Shown here: piece by piece, positions 8,444 through 15,875 of the stretch
How the letters are laid out: each line of letters starts with the position of its first letter
Position numbering within the stretch: the first letter of the stretch is position 1
Assembly (NCBI GenBank): GCA_050012375.1
Contig: JBEKHH010000012.1
Coordinates: 32,044 to 96,043 of the forward strand
DNA: 64,000 nucleotides
From: PALSA-1353 sp050012375
GTDB taxonomy: Bacteria > Planctomycetota > Phycisphaerae > Tepidisphaerales > Tepidisphaeraceae
Direction: 5' to 3'
Notes under the pieces: model-generated
What the model was told of the DNA's origin: nothing
Seen by the model: the letters and a program-made list of their open reading frames with translations, nothing else
Database searches by the model: none
Made by a program: the position numbers and the translations under genes

Positions 8444-10354
8444 TCAGCGGAAGTCGCGCAGGATGCGCGGGGCCACGGCGGCGCGCAGGGCATTCAGCAC
8501 GGCGGCAACGTCGATTGCTTCCTGAACCAATGCCCCAGCTACGGGAACCAAGTGCCCGGCCGCGGCGAAGGCCATGCCCGCCAGGCTCAGGATCATCCCG
8601 CCGATGGCGCATTGCAGTGCGATGCTGCGCATTCGGCGGCTGATGTGTAGGAACTCATCGACCTTCTCCAACGAATTGTCCATGATGACGGCGTCGGCGG
8701 CCTCGCTGGTGACATCGCTGTTTGTGCCCATGGCGACGCCCACGGTGGCGGCCATCAGCGCCGGGGCGTCGTTGATGCCGTCGCCAACATAAAGCGTGCG
8801 ATTCTTTTTCGTTTCGGCGGTCACGATCTCCAGCTTTTCCTCGGGACTCTTGCCGGCGTAGATTTCGTCTATGCCGACGGCCTGGGCCAGCTGGCGCACT
8901 GCCGAATCGCGATCGCCGGAAACGAGCAGGACTCGGGCCAGTTGATGACGCGGGCCGAGGTGGTCGATGAAGCCACGGCTGTGGGGGCGCGGCTCATCGC
9001 GGAAGCGGAATATGGCCGCGTAGCGGTTGTCGATCAAAACGGCGCACTCCAGGCCTTCGGCCGGCGGCGGCAGTTCGCTTGCAACCGATGAATCCAGGGA
9101 AAGTAGCTTTTTTCGGCTGGTCATGTGAATGACATGACCCGTGACGGTGCCGCTGAGACCTTCGCCGGGCTTCTCGTTGATCTGGGTGGCATCGTCCAAA
9201 GGGATCGAAGCCTCGCTCGCGGCCGCGATGATCGCGACGCCCAGGGGATGCTTGGAATATCGCGCGATGCTGGCGGTGAGGCGAAGGACATCCCGCTTAT
9301 CGAGACCCGGCGCACACAGGGTTTCCACGAGCTTCGGCTCGCCATAGGTCAGGGTGCCGGTCTTGTCGAAGATGGCGACGCGGCAGGTATCGACCAGTTC
9401 CAGAACGGCCTGGTTCTTGATGATGATTCCCCTGCGGGCGGCCAGGGAAATCGAACCGATGACCGCGACGGGAAGCGCGATCAATAGCGGGCAAGGGGTG
9501 GCAACGACCAACACGGCGAGAAAGCGTGAGGGCTGGCCGGAGGCGGCCCAGGCGATCAAGGCGATGGCGACGGCGATCGGCGTGAAGATGGCGCCGATCT
9601 GGTCGCCGAGGCGGCGAATGCGCGGACGATTCTGTTCCGAGGCGCGCATGACCTGCATGATTTTGGCATAGCGCGAATCGACGGCGAGTTTCGTGGCGCG
9701 AATGACCAGCGCCGCGGGCCCGTTGGTGGCGCCCGACAGCACCTGGGAACCCGTGGCCTTGGACATGCGATACGGCTCGCCGGTCAGGTAGGCCTCATCC
9801 ATGCTGCCGCTGCCTTCGATGACGACTCCATCGACGGGACAGATTTCATGAGGAAAGACGATCAGCGTGTCGCCGGGAGCAACTTGGGATAGAGGAACGT
9901 CCGACAAAACCTCGGCGGACTTGCGGTGGGCGGTGGAGGGCATTCGGCGGGCCAGGGCGTGCAGGACCGAAGATGCGTTGCGCACGGCGAAAGCTTCGAG
10001 CGCCTCGCCGCCGGAGAGCATCAGCACGACAATCGATCCCGCCAGATACTGGCCGAGGAAGACGGAGGTGACGATGGAGATTCCGGCGAGGAGATCGGAG
10101 CCGAATTCGCGTTTGACGAGCTTGACCAGCAGCCCGAAAACCAGGGGCGTTCCCCCGCCAGCCAGGGCTGCGAGCAGCGGCGCATTGGCGACGGTCGCGC
10201 CGGCGTGAAGGCCGAATCGCAAAAGCAGATGTGTGGCGATCGCGAGGATTGCCAGCAGCGCGATTGCGTTGGGAAGCTGTTTGCCAAAGGTCGATTCGGC
10301 GCGCGGGCCCTGGGCGCCATCGATGGGAAAGGCGGCTGATAGCTCATCGGACAT
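8444..10354 (-). CDS. P1B-5-type heavy-metal ATPase (probable Ni2+/Fe2+ exporter)
   Basis: This P-type ATPase has 636 residues. The phosphorylation motif DKTGTLT (Asp330), the HP signature of P1B pumps (SKHPLG) and the hinge GDGINDAP are present. The transmembrane metal motif is TPCP around Cys288 rather than CPC, and QEAID (611-615) lies in a late helix. TPC plus QExxD are the marks of subgroup P1B-5, whose studied members (Nia, the Acidothermus enzyme) handle nickel and iron. No N-terminal HMA domain is seen, nor the C-terminal hemerythrin of some family members. The ATG at 10354 follows the Cys-rich gene by 28 bases. An upstream extension of the frame is non-family sequence. The neighbouring HypB-like GTPases support a nickel or iron role. 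Confidence 0.82.
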   Translation of the reverse strand: MSDELSAAFPIDGAQGPRAESTFGKQLPNAIALLAILAIATHLLLRFGLHAGATVANAPLLAALAGGGTPLVFGLLVKLVKREFGSDLLAGISIVTSVFLGQYLAGSIVVLMLSGGEALEAFAVRNASSVLHALARRMPSTAHRKSAEVLSDVPLSQVAPGDTLIVFPHEICPVDGVVIEGSGSMDEAYLTGEPYRMSKATGSQVLSGATNGPAALVIRATKLAVDSRYAKIMQVMRASEQNRPRIRRLGDQIGAIFTPIAVAIALIAWAASGQPSRFLAVLVVATPCPLLIALPVAVIGSISLAARRGIIIKNQAVLELVDTCRVAIFDKTGTLTYGEPKLVETLCAPGLDKRDVLRLTASIARYSKHPLGVAIIAAASEASIPLDDATQINEKPGEGLSGTVTGHVIHMTSRKKLLSLDSSVASELPPPAEGLECAVLIDNRYAAIFRFRDEPRPHSRGFIDHLGPRHQLARVLLVSGDRDSAVRQLAQAVGIDEIYAGKSPEEKLEIVTAETKKNRTLYVGDGINDAPALMAATVGVAMGTNSDVTSEAADAVIMDNSLEKVDEFLHISRRMRSIALQCAIGGMILSLAGMAFAAAGHLVPVAGALVQEAIDVAAVLNALRAAVAPRILRDFR

Positions 10355-10382
10355 CACTTTGTCCTTGAACTTGCGCGGGGGC

Positions 10383-10802
10383 TTACCCCGCATCGCCCTT
10401 GGACGATGGGGTCTGTTCCAATGCCTGAGGTGGAGGCGCTTCATCCTGCTCAGGAGTTGTGACGACCGGCGCATCGGACAGAGCGGCCACCGACTCCAAT
10501 ATCGCCAGCGCGTCAGTCGCATAGTCCAGGAAAGGACCCGGCTCGGCGCCGCGATCGGACAAAACCCGACCGCCGCTCGATGTGTCCGCCGACGATTCAC
10601 CCAGCAGTTTGATGGCGAATTCCTCGTATCCGGCAGGAGGCTGGGCGCGGTACCGCTCGAGGAATCGCGCCAACCGTGGCAACTGGATGAACAAGGGACA
10701 ACGAACTTCGCAAGAGCAGCCGGCGAGCAGTTGCGACGGATCGGAGGCATTTGGGCCGGGTTGACATTGAGGGCAAATCTGCGCCCGCAATCCCAACTTC
10801 AT
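10383..10802 (-). CDS. Cys-rich hypothetical protein in the P1B-5 operon
   Basis: I do not recognise the family of this 139-residue protein. The N-terminal third holds ICPQC and then GCSCEVRCPLF, five or more cysteines arranged like a zinc ribbon or another metal site. The rest is acidic and proline-rich at the end (TTPEQDEAPPPQALEQTPSS), with a helical middle. The start is uncertain. The ATG at 10800-10802 places the Cys motif near the N-terminus, but in-frame GTG codons lie about 25-40 bases upstream. It sits between a HypB-like GTPase and a P1B-5 metal ATPase, so a metal-handling role is plausible. Confidence 0.55.
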   Translation of the reverse strand: MKLGLRAQICPQCQPGPNASDPSQLLAGCSCEVRCPLFIQLPRLARFLERYRAQPPAGYEEFAIKLLGESSADTSSGGRVLSDRGAEPGPFLDYATDALAILESVAALSDAPVVTTPEQDEAPPPQALEQTPSSKGDAG

Positions 10803-10858
10803 CCATCCGATTGAAACGCTTCTTGCCACGGTACTCACCTTGGCGGCTCGCCGCGCAG

Positions 10859-11602
10859 TTATCTTAAGCAAGCATTTCCGGAAGACGGCTGCGGCTCCAT
10901 CGGCGCATCGCGCCACTTCTTGGCGGCGCGCGCACTGTTCAGCCATGCGAACCAACGGTACATGCCGGATCCGGATACGGCGGAAAGCTCGATGATCTCC
11001 GCCTTGGGGGCAATCGCTTGAGCGTCGTTGCGGAAGACGCGGTCGTTGAATTTCACCATCGGCCGCACGTCGCTCTTGGTCAGTAAAATGACCGAAGCGC
11101 TCTGCAACATCGCGCGATACTCCAACGCCTTGTCGTCGCCGCCGCTGACGGCCAGCACCGTCGCGGTGGCATCCTGGCCGATGTCCTGCAAAGGGGCCAT
11201 TCCGCCGCAACCCTCGATCAGGATGAAATCGAAGTCCCGCAAGCGAAGCTGCGAAACGGTTCGCCAGATCGCGGCGGGATCGGGAATGGCGGAATCGAGA
11301 TGCCCCACATATCCGCATCGGTTCTGAAGCCGGTCCGCCTCCCGGACGGACGCCGGGTCCACGGCGATCACGGCGACCCGCCTCGGCCCGGGATATCGCT
11401 TTACGGTTGCTTCGATCAACTCGGTTTTGCCGGATCCCGGCGGCCCGATGATCCGCACGGCCAGCACCCCGGCGCGCGCCGGCGCCGCGCGAACTATTGC
11501 CGCCAGCGGGCTCCGCCCAGTGTTCCTTTGCGCATCGCCCAATGTTCCATGGCCGGCGTTCTCGATCGAATGGAGCGAGGGTCCAGACGTTTCCTTCGTC
11601 AT
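10859..11602 (-). CDS. HypB/UreG-like GTPase, divergent paralogue 2
   Basis: This SIMIBI-class GTPase of the HypB/UreG/CobW type has 247 residues. The P-loop is GPPGSGKTE near residue 55. The switch segment is LIEGCGGMAPLQDIG, and the base-recognition motif is LLTKSD instead of the usual NKxD. The GGDDKALEYRAM segment is typical of HypB. The canonical HypB nickel site (GKGCH plus a Cys in NLICP) is absent, although one Cys lies in the switch loop. The start ATG at 11600-11602 overlaps the stop of the upstream paralogue as ATGA. An alternative ATG at 11638 would overlap far more. It probably works with the adjacent paralogue and the metal ATPase. Confidence 0.75.
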   Translation of the reverse strand: MTKETSGPSLHSIENAGHGTLGDAQRNTGRSPLAAIVRAAPARAGVLAVRIIGPPGSGKTELIEATVKRYPGPRRVAVIAVDPASVREADRLQNRCGYVGHLDSAIPDPAAIWRTVSQLRLRDFDFILIEGCGGMAPLQDIGQDATATVLAVSGGDDKALEYRAMLQSASVILLTKSDVRPMVKFNDRVFRNDAQAIAPKAEIIELSAVSGSGMYRWFAWLNSARAAKKWRDAPMEPQPSSGNACLR

Positions 11603-12321
11603 GGCATGCCTTCTGAAGATTTCGTTTGATCGCCCCAACTCATCAATGGATTAAACATTCTCGCGTTCCTGCGATTCTGAACTCCCGAAAACAGGTGCGA
11701 CTCGACCCAACCCACCCAAGCCTCGATTCCCTGATTGGATTGCGCGGACGCATGAATGATGTTCAGACCTGGTTTCAGCCGCTCAACATCCTGGCGGAAG
11801 ACTTGAATATCAAATGTGACGTAGGGGAGCAGATCGGTCTTGGTAAGCAGAACCAAGTCAGATCCGGCAACAAGAAACGGATATTCCGTCGCTTTGTCGT
11901 CGCCTCCGGCCACGCTGAAAACGCTGACTCTCAGGTGATGCCCCAGATCGAATTCGACGGGGCTCAGCGCATTGCCGTCGGCTTCGATGACCAGGAGGTC
12001 AAGATGCTGCAGATCCAATTGGCCCAGCGACTCGCGGACATGAATGGCTGCCAGATTATCAGTAATCAGCGGCACGGCCTGATATCCATGCCGGGTGATG
12101 CGCGAAACCTGCCGTTCAGCGGCGAGGTTGCCAACCATTACAGCGGCGCGAACCTTGGGATCCAGGCGCGTGAGCAACGCTTCGATCGCCGACGTTTTCC
12201 CGGAGCCCGCCGGCCCAACCACGCTGATCACCGTCAAACCGGCCGCGTCGAAATCTTTGCGATTCGCCTGCGCAATCTGGTTGTTCAATTCAAATCGCTC
12301 GTTAAGCGTGACTGGTTTCAT
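11599..12321 (-). CDS. HypB-like GTPase, divergent paralogue 1
   Basis: This HypB-like GTPase has 240 residues, with P-loop GPAGSGKTS, GGDDKATEYPFLVAGSD and LLTKTDLLPY as the base-recognition region (TKxD). It aligns along its length with the true HypB encoded at 43316-44026. Where that protein has GKGCHLEAHH, this one has TDNLAAIHVRE, and where it has NLICPVGFDLG, this one has NALSPVEFDLG. The nickel-binding Cys/His/Cys set is therefore missing. The ATG at 12319-12321 has GGAG upstream; 12342 is an alternative start. It is first in a minus-strand run with the second paralogue, the Cys-rich protein and the P1B-5 ATPase. Confidence 0.78.
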   Translation of the reverse strand: MKPVTLNERFELNNQIAQANRKDFDAAGLTVISVVGPAGSGKTSAIEALLTRLDPKVRAAVMVGNLAAERQVSRITRHGYQAVPLITDNLAAIHVRESLGQLDLQHLDLLVIEADGNALSPVEFDLGHHLRVSVFSVAGGDDKATEYPFLVAGSDLVLLTKTDLLPYVTFDIQVFRQDVERLKPGLNIIHASAQSNQGIEAWVGWVESHLFSGVQNRRNARMFNPLMSWGDQTKSSEGMP

Positions 12322-12443
12322 GGTGACCACGCTCCGTTCCAAAAGCGCTTCGAGTGCAATTCGCGTTAGTTTGGCGGAAAATCGGCCAAAGCCAGTTGAC
12401 TGTCGAACCAGCGCATTGAAGATGTTCGGCCAAGGAGCGTTGC

Positions 12444-12971
12444 ATGTCGCCCTCTGACTTAACGAAGGTCATCAGTTCCTCCGTTGTTCCCGTGGTCATC
12501 ATCTCCGCCTGTGGGCTGTTGGCCCTGGCGTTCTACAATCGAATGTCCGCCATCGTGTCTCGGCTGCGCGTTTTCCAACGTGAACGCCTGCACGAGCAGG
12601 AGCTTTTGCAGCGAGCCGGCGCCGAGAACGATGCCGAAGCACAGCGGCGGCGGCGACTGCTCGAACTGCTCGAACTGCAAACCGCGCACGTCACCCGCCG
12701 CGCCAAACTGATTCGCCTCACGCTCTTGTTCCTGCTGTTGACGATCGGCACACTCATCGGGTGCTGCCTCATGCTGGGGCTGTCGGCCCTTCTACCCACG
12801 GCAATGTACGTCGCAATCCCGCTATTCGGCCTGGGGCTGCTCTTCATGCTGGCCAGCACAATCGCCGCGGCGCTTGAACTGAAGGCCTCGCTGCAGCCGG
12901 TGGAACTGGAGAGCCGCTTCGTCACGGACGTTCTCCGCGAAGAATCGCAGCCCATCGACGACGACGCATGA
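12444..12971 (+). CDS. DUF2721-family membrane protein
   Basis: The protein has 175 residues with one N-terminal and two C-terminal hydrophobic segments, separated by a charged helical stretch (RERLHEQELLQRAGAENDAE). This layout, with NRMSAIVSRLRVFQRER after the first helix, matches the DUF2721 family. The start ATG at 12444 follows AAGGAG. It is divergent from the HypB-like operon and separated from the next gene by a regulatory region. The function is unknown. Confidence 0.75.
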   Translation: MSPSDLTKVISSSVVPVVIISACGLLALAFYNRMSAIVSRLRVFQRERLHEQELLQRAGAENDAEAQRRRRLLELLELQTAHVTRRAKLIRLTLLFLLLTIGTLIGCCLMLGLSALLPTAMYVAIPLFGLGLLFMLASTIAAALELKASLQPVELESRFVTDVLREESQPIDDDA

Positions 12972-13054
12972 AATCCGCGGTATCCCGCATTTCACATAGG
13001 TAATATCGAACCTTCCCGGTACTCGGAAAATCGGAGTTCGCCCCACTTCTTGCA

Positions 13055-13070
13055 TAGGTGAATTCGCCGA
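13055..13070. promoter_or_regulatory. TAGG-N8-CCTA family operator ahead of the acyl-CoA synthetase/kinase operon
   Basis: The site reads TAGGTGAATTCGCCGA inside GCATAGGTGAATTCGCCGATG. It is closely related to the pyrophosphatase site, sharing the GAATTCGC core and a downstream GATG. It ends 36 bases before the start codon of the synthetase gene. A weaker half-site, TAGGTAATATCG, begins at 12997. If the operon's own response regulator binds here, the system is autoregulated. Confidence 0.5.
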
Positions 13071-13106
13071 TGGCAAACGCTTTTGCAAACCGCTCTAATA
13101 TCCGGC

Positions 13107-15875
13107 ATGGAATCCACTCCACCTAACGCGGGCGATCGAAGCGATGCACGTCATTCGCAACGCCATCCGCTTGACGCGATCTTCATGCCCCGAAACATCG
13201 CCGTGATCGGCGCGACCGAGACCGCCGGAAGCGTCGGTCGAACCGTGCTCTGGAACCTTGTCAGCACTCCGTTCGGGGGAACGGTCTTTCCCGTCAATCC
13301 CAAACGGGCCAGCGTCCTGGGCATCAAGGCATATCCCAACATCGCGGCCGTCCCGGAAAAGACGGATTTGGCGGTCGTGGTCACTCCCGCGCCATCCGTG
13401 CCGGATGTGATTGGTCAGTGTGCCGATGCCGGGGTGCGCGCGGCGGTCGTCATCTCGGCGGGGTTCCGGGAGCTAGGCGCGGCCGGAATTGAGCTGGAGC
13501 AGCGAGTTCTCGTCCAGGCGCGGCGCGGCAACATGCGCATCATCGGCCCCAATTGCCTCGGCGTCATGAATCCGCTGACCGGGCTGAACGCAACCTTCGC
13601 CAAGGGCATCGCCCTGCCCGGCAATGTCGCGTTCATCAGCCAAAGCGGCGCGCTGATGACGGCCATTCTGGATTGGAGCCTGCGCGAGCGCGTGGGATTT
13701 AGCGCATTCGTCTCGACTGGATCGATGCTCGATGTGAACTGGGGCGATCTGATTGACTATCTCGGTGACGATCCACGCACCAAGAGCATTCTGATTTACA
13801 TGGAGTCTATCGGGGACGCCCGTTCGTTTCTTTCCGCCGCGCGGGAAGTCTCGCTGAACAAGCCGATCATCGTCATTAAGGCGGGGCGAACCGACGCGGC
13901 AGCCAAGGCCGCGGCATCTCACACCGGTTCTCTCACCGGCAGCGATGAAGTGTTGGATGCCGCCTTCCGGCGGACCGGCGTGCTTCGCGTGGACAGCATC
14001 GCCGATCTGTTTGCGATGGCCGAGGTGCTGGCCAAGCAGCCGCGACCCACGGGGCGGCGCCTGGCCATTGTCACGAATGCCGGCGGACCCGGTGTTTTGG
14101 CCACCGACGCGCTGCTGGGCAGCGGCGGCGAATTGGCGGTTCTTTCGCCGCAGCTTCGCCAAACTCTTGACGGCATCCTGCCCCCGCAATGGAGCCACAA
14201 CAATCCGATCGATGTGCTCGGCGACGCGGCGCCGGAGCGCTTCGCCAAGGCGCTGAAAGTTGTAGCCGACGATCCGGACAACGACGGCGTGCTCCTCGTT
14301 CTGACGCCGCAGAATATGACCGATCCAACGCAAACCGCCGAAGCGGTGAAATCCCTGGCCAAGCTCGACGGCAAGCCGATACTGGCGAGTTGGATGGGCG
14401 GAGCCGAAGTGACGGCGGGCCAGGCGATCCTCCAGGGCGCAGGCATTCCCACATTTGATTTTCCCGACCAGGCCGCGCGCGCCTTTTCTTACATGTGGCG
14501 CTATTCCTACAACCTTCGAGCCCTATATGAAACGCCGGCGCTGGCCGACATCGATTCCAATATCGATCGCTCGGCCGTCGCCCAAATCATCGACACCGCT
14601 AGAAAATCCGGCGGCACGCTGCTCGATGAATACCAATCCAAGCAGATTCTTTCGGCCTACGGAATCCCGGTCGCCCCGACGCTGACCGCCGCAACGCCGC
14701 AAGCCGCCGTGAAAGCCGCCGACGAGATCGGATACCCCGTCGTCGTCAAGCTCTTCTCCCTCACGCTGACCCACAAGACCGATGTCGGCGGCGTCAAACT
14801 CAACTTGTGGGATCGCGCGCAAGTTGCAGAGGCTTTCGACGAAATTCGCCAGGCGGTAGGCCGCACCGCGGGCGATCAGCATTTCCAGGGTGTCACCGTC
14901 CAGCCAATGATCAAAGTGCGCGATGGGTATGAGTTGATCATCGGCAGCAGCCCCGATTCGCAATTCGGCCCCGTTATGCTTTTCGGCACAGGAGGCCAGC
15001 TTGTTGAAGTGTTCAAGGATCGCGCGCTGGGACTCCCGCCTCTTAACGCGACCTTGGCGCGCCGTATGATGGAACAAACCAAAATATTCAAGGCGCTGCA
15101 GGGCGTGCGCGGACGACAGCCCGTGGATATCGCGCTGCTCGACCAAATCCTTGTCCGGTTCAGCCAGTTAGTTGTGGAACAACCTTGGATCAAGGAGATT
15201 GAAATAAATCCGCTGATAGCGGGGCCGAATCAGATCGTCGCCGTCGATGCCCGAACTGTGCTGTGGGGCTCTGACACAACAGAATCGAATTTGCCCCGAG
15301 CGGTCATTCGACCCTATCCCACCCAATACGTGACGCACTGGAAAGTCCGCGATGGTATGCCGGTTACGATACGCCCGATCCGGCCTGAGGACGAGCCGTT
15401 GCTCGTTCGCTTCCATCATGAACTTTCCGACCGGAGCGTGACGTTCCGCTATTTCCACCCGATCAACTTGAGCCAGCGGACGGCCCATGAGCGCTTGATC
15501 CGCGTCTGCTTCAACGACTATGACCGCGAGCTGGCGCTGGTAGCCGAAGGAACGGATCCCGAAAGGCAGATACCGTTCATTCTTGGCATTGGCCGGCTCA
15601 GCAAAGTTCCGGGCGGCCGCGATGCGGAATTCGCCATTGTGATCAGTGACGCGTGGCAAAATCGGGGTTTGGGCACTCAGTTGTTACGTCTGTTGATCCA
15701 GGTTGCCTGGGATGAAAATGTCCAACACCTGTTTGGCACAATCATGGCCGAAAACCTGGAGATGCGTCGAGTGGCCGAAAAACTGGGGTTCCAGTTGACC
15801 AGCGACGTAACGGACAACACGATCCACGCCGCGTTAAACCCGTATTCGATTCCCGTCGCCGTCGGCCATGATTAA
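13107..15875 (+). CDS. ADP-forming acyl-CoA (acetyl-CoA) synthetase fused to a C-terminal GNAT acetyltransferase
   Basis: The protein has 922 residues. Domains in order are a CoA-binding Rossmann fold (IAVIGATETAGSVGRT, about 30-130), succinyl-CoA-ligase-like domains, an ATP-grasp domain (about 500-715) and a GNAT domain (about 750-915, with QNRGLGTQLL). The architecture is that of protein acetyltransferase Pat/PatZ. Here, however, the phospho-histidine motif is intact (ASHTGSLTG, His272), whereas it is lost in E. coli PatZ. The ligase half should therefore make ATP and acetate from acetyl-CoA, while the GNAT half may acetylate proteins. The start ATG at 13107 is chosen over a TTG at 13083, and its ribosome site is weak. 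It overlaps the kinase gene by eight bases. Confidence 0.85.
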   Translation: MESTPPNAGDRSDARHSQRHPLDAIFMPRNIAVIGATETAGSVGRTVLWNLVSTPFGGTVFPVNPKRASVLGIKAYPNIAAVPEKTDLAVVVTPAPSVPDVIGQCADAGVRAAVVISAGFRELGAAGIELEQRVLVQARRGNMRIIGPNCLGVMNPLTGLNATFAKGIALPGNVAFISQSGALMTAILDWSLRERVGFSAFVSTGSMLDVNWGDLIDYLGDDPRTKSILIYMESIGDARSFLSAAREVSLNKPIIVIKAGRTDAAAKAAASHTGSLTGSDEVLDAAFRRTGVLRVDSIADLFAMAEVLAKQPRPTGRRLAIVTNAGGPGVLATDALLGSGGELAVLSPQLRQTLDGILPPQWSHNNPIDVLGDAAPERFAKALKVVADDPDNDGVLLVLTPQNMTDPTQTAEAVKSLAKLDGKPILASWMGGAEVTAGQAILQGAGIPTFDFPDQAARAFSYMWRYSYNLRALYETPALADIDSNIDRSAVAQIIDTARKSGGTLLDEYQSKQILSAYGIPVAPTLTAATPQAAVKAADEIGYPVVVKLFSLTLTHKTDVGGVKLNLWDRAQVAEAFDEIRQAVGRTAGDQHFQGVTVQPMIKVRDGYELIIGSSPDSQFGPVMLFGTGGQLVEVFKDRALGLPPLNATLARRMMEQTKIFKALQGVRGRQPVDIALLDQILVRFSQLVVEQPWIKEIEINPLIAGPNQIVAVDARTVLWGSDTTESNLPRAVIRPYPTQYVTHWKVRDGMPVTIRPIRPEDEPLLVRFHHELSDRSVTFRYFHPINLSQRTAHERLIRVCFNDYDRELALVAEGTDPERQIPFILGIGRLSKVPGGRDAEFAIVISDAWQNRGLGTQLLRLLIQVAWDENVQHLFGTIMAENLEMRRVAEKLGFQLTSDVTDNTIHAALNPYSIPVAVGHD

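Noticed and set aside
13055..13070. Reading the palindrome sites as sigma-54 promoters
   Set aside because: They lack the GG and GC pair ten bases apart of the -24/-12 elements, and their symmetry fits a dimeric regulator better.
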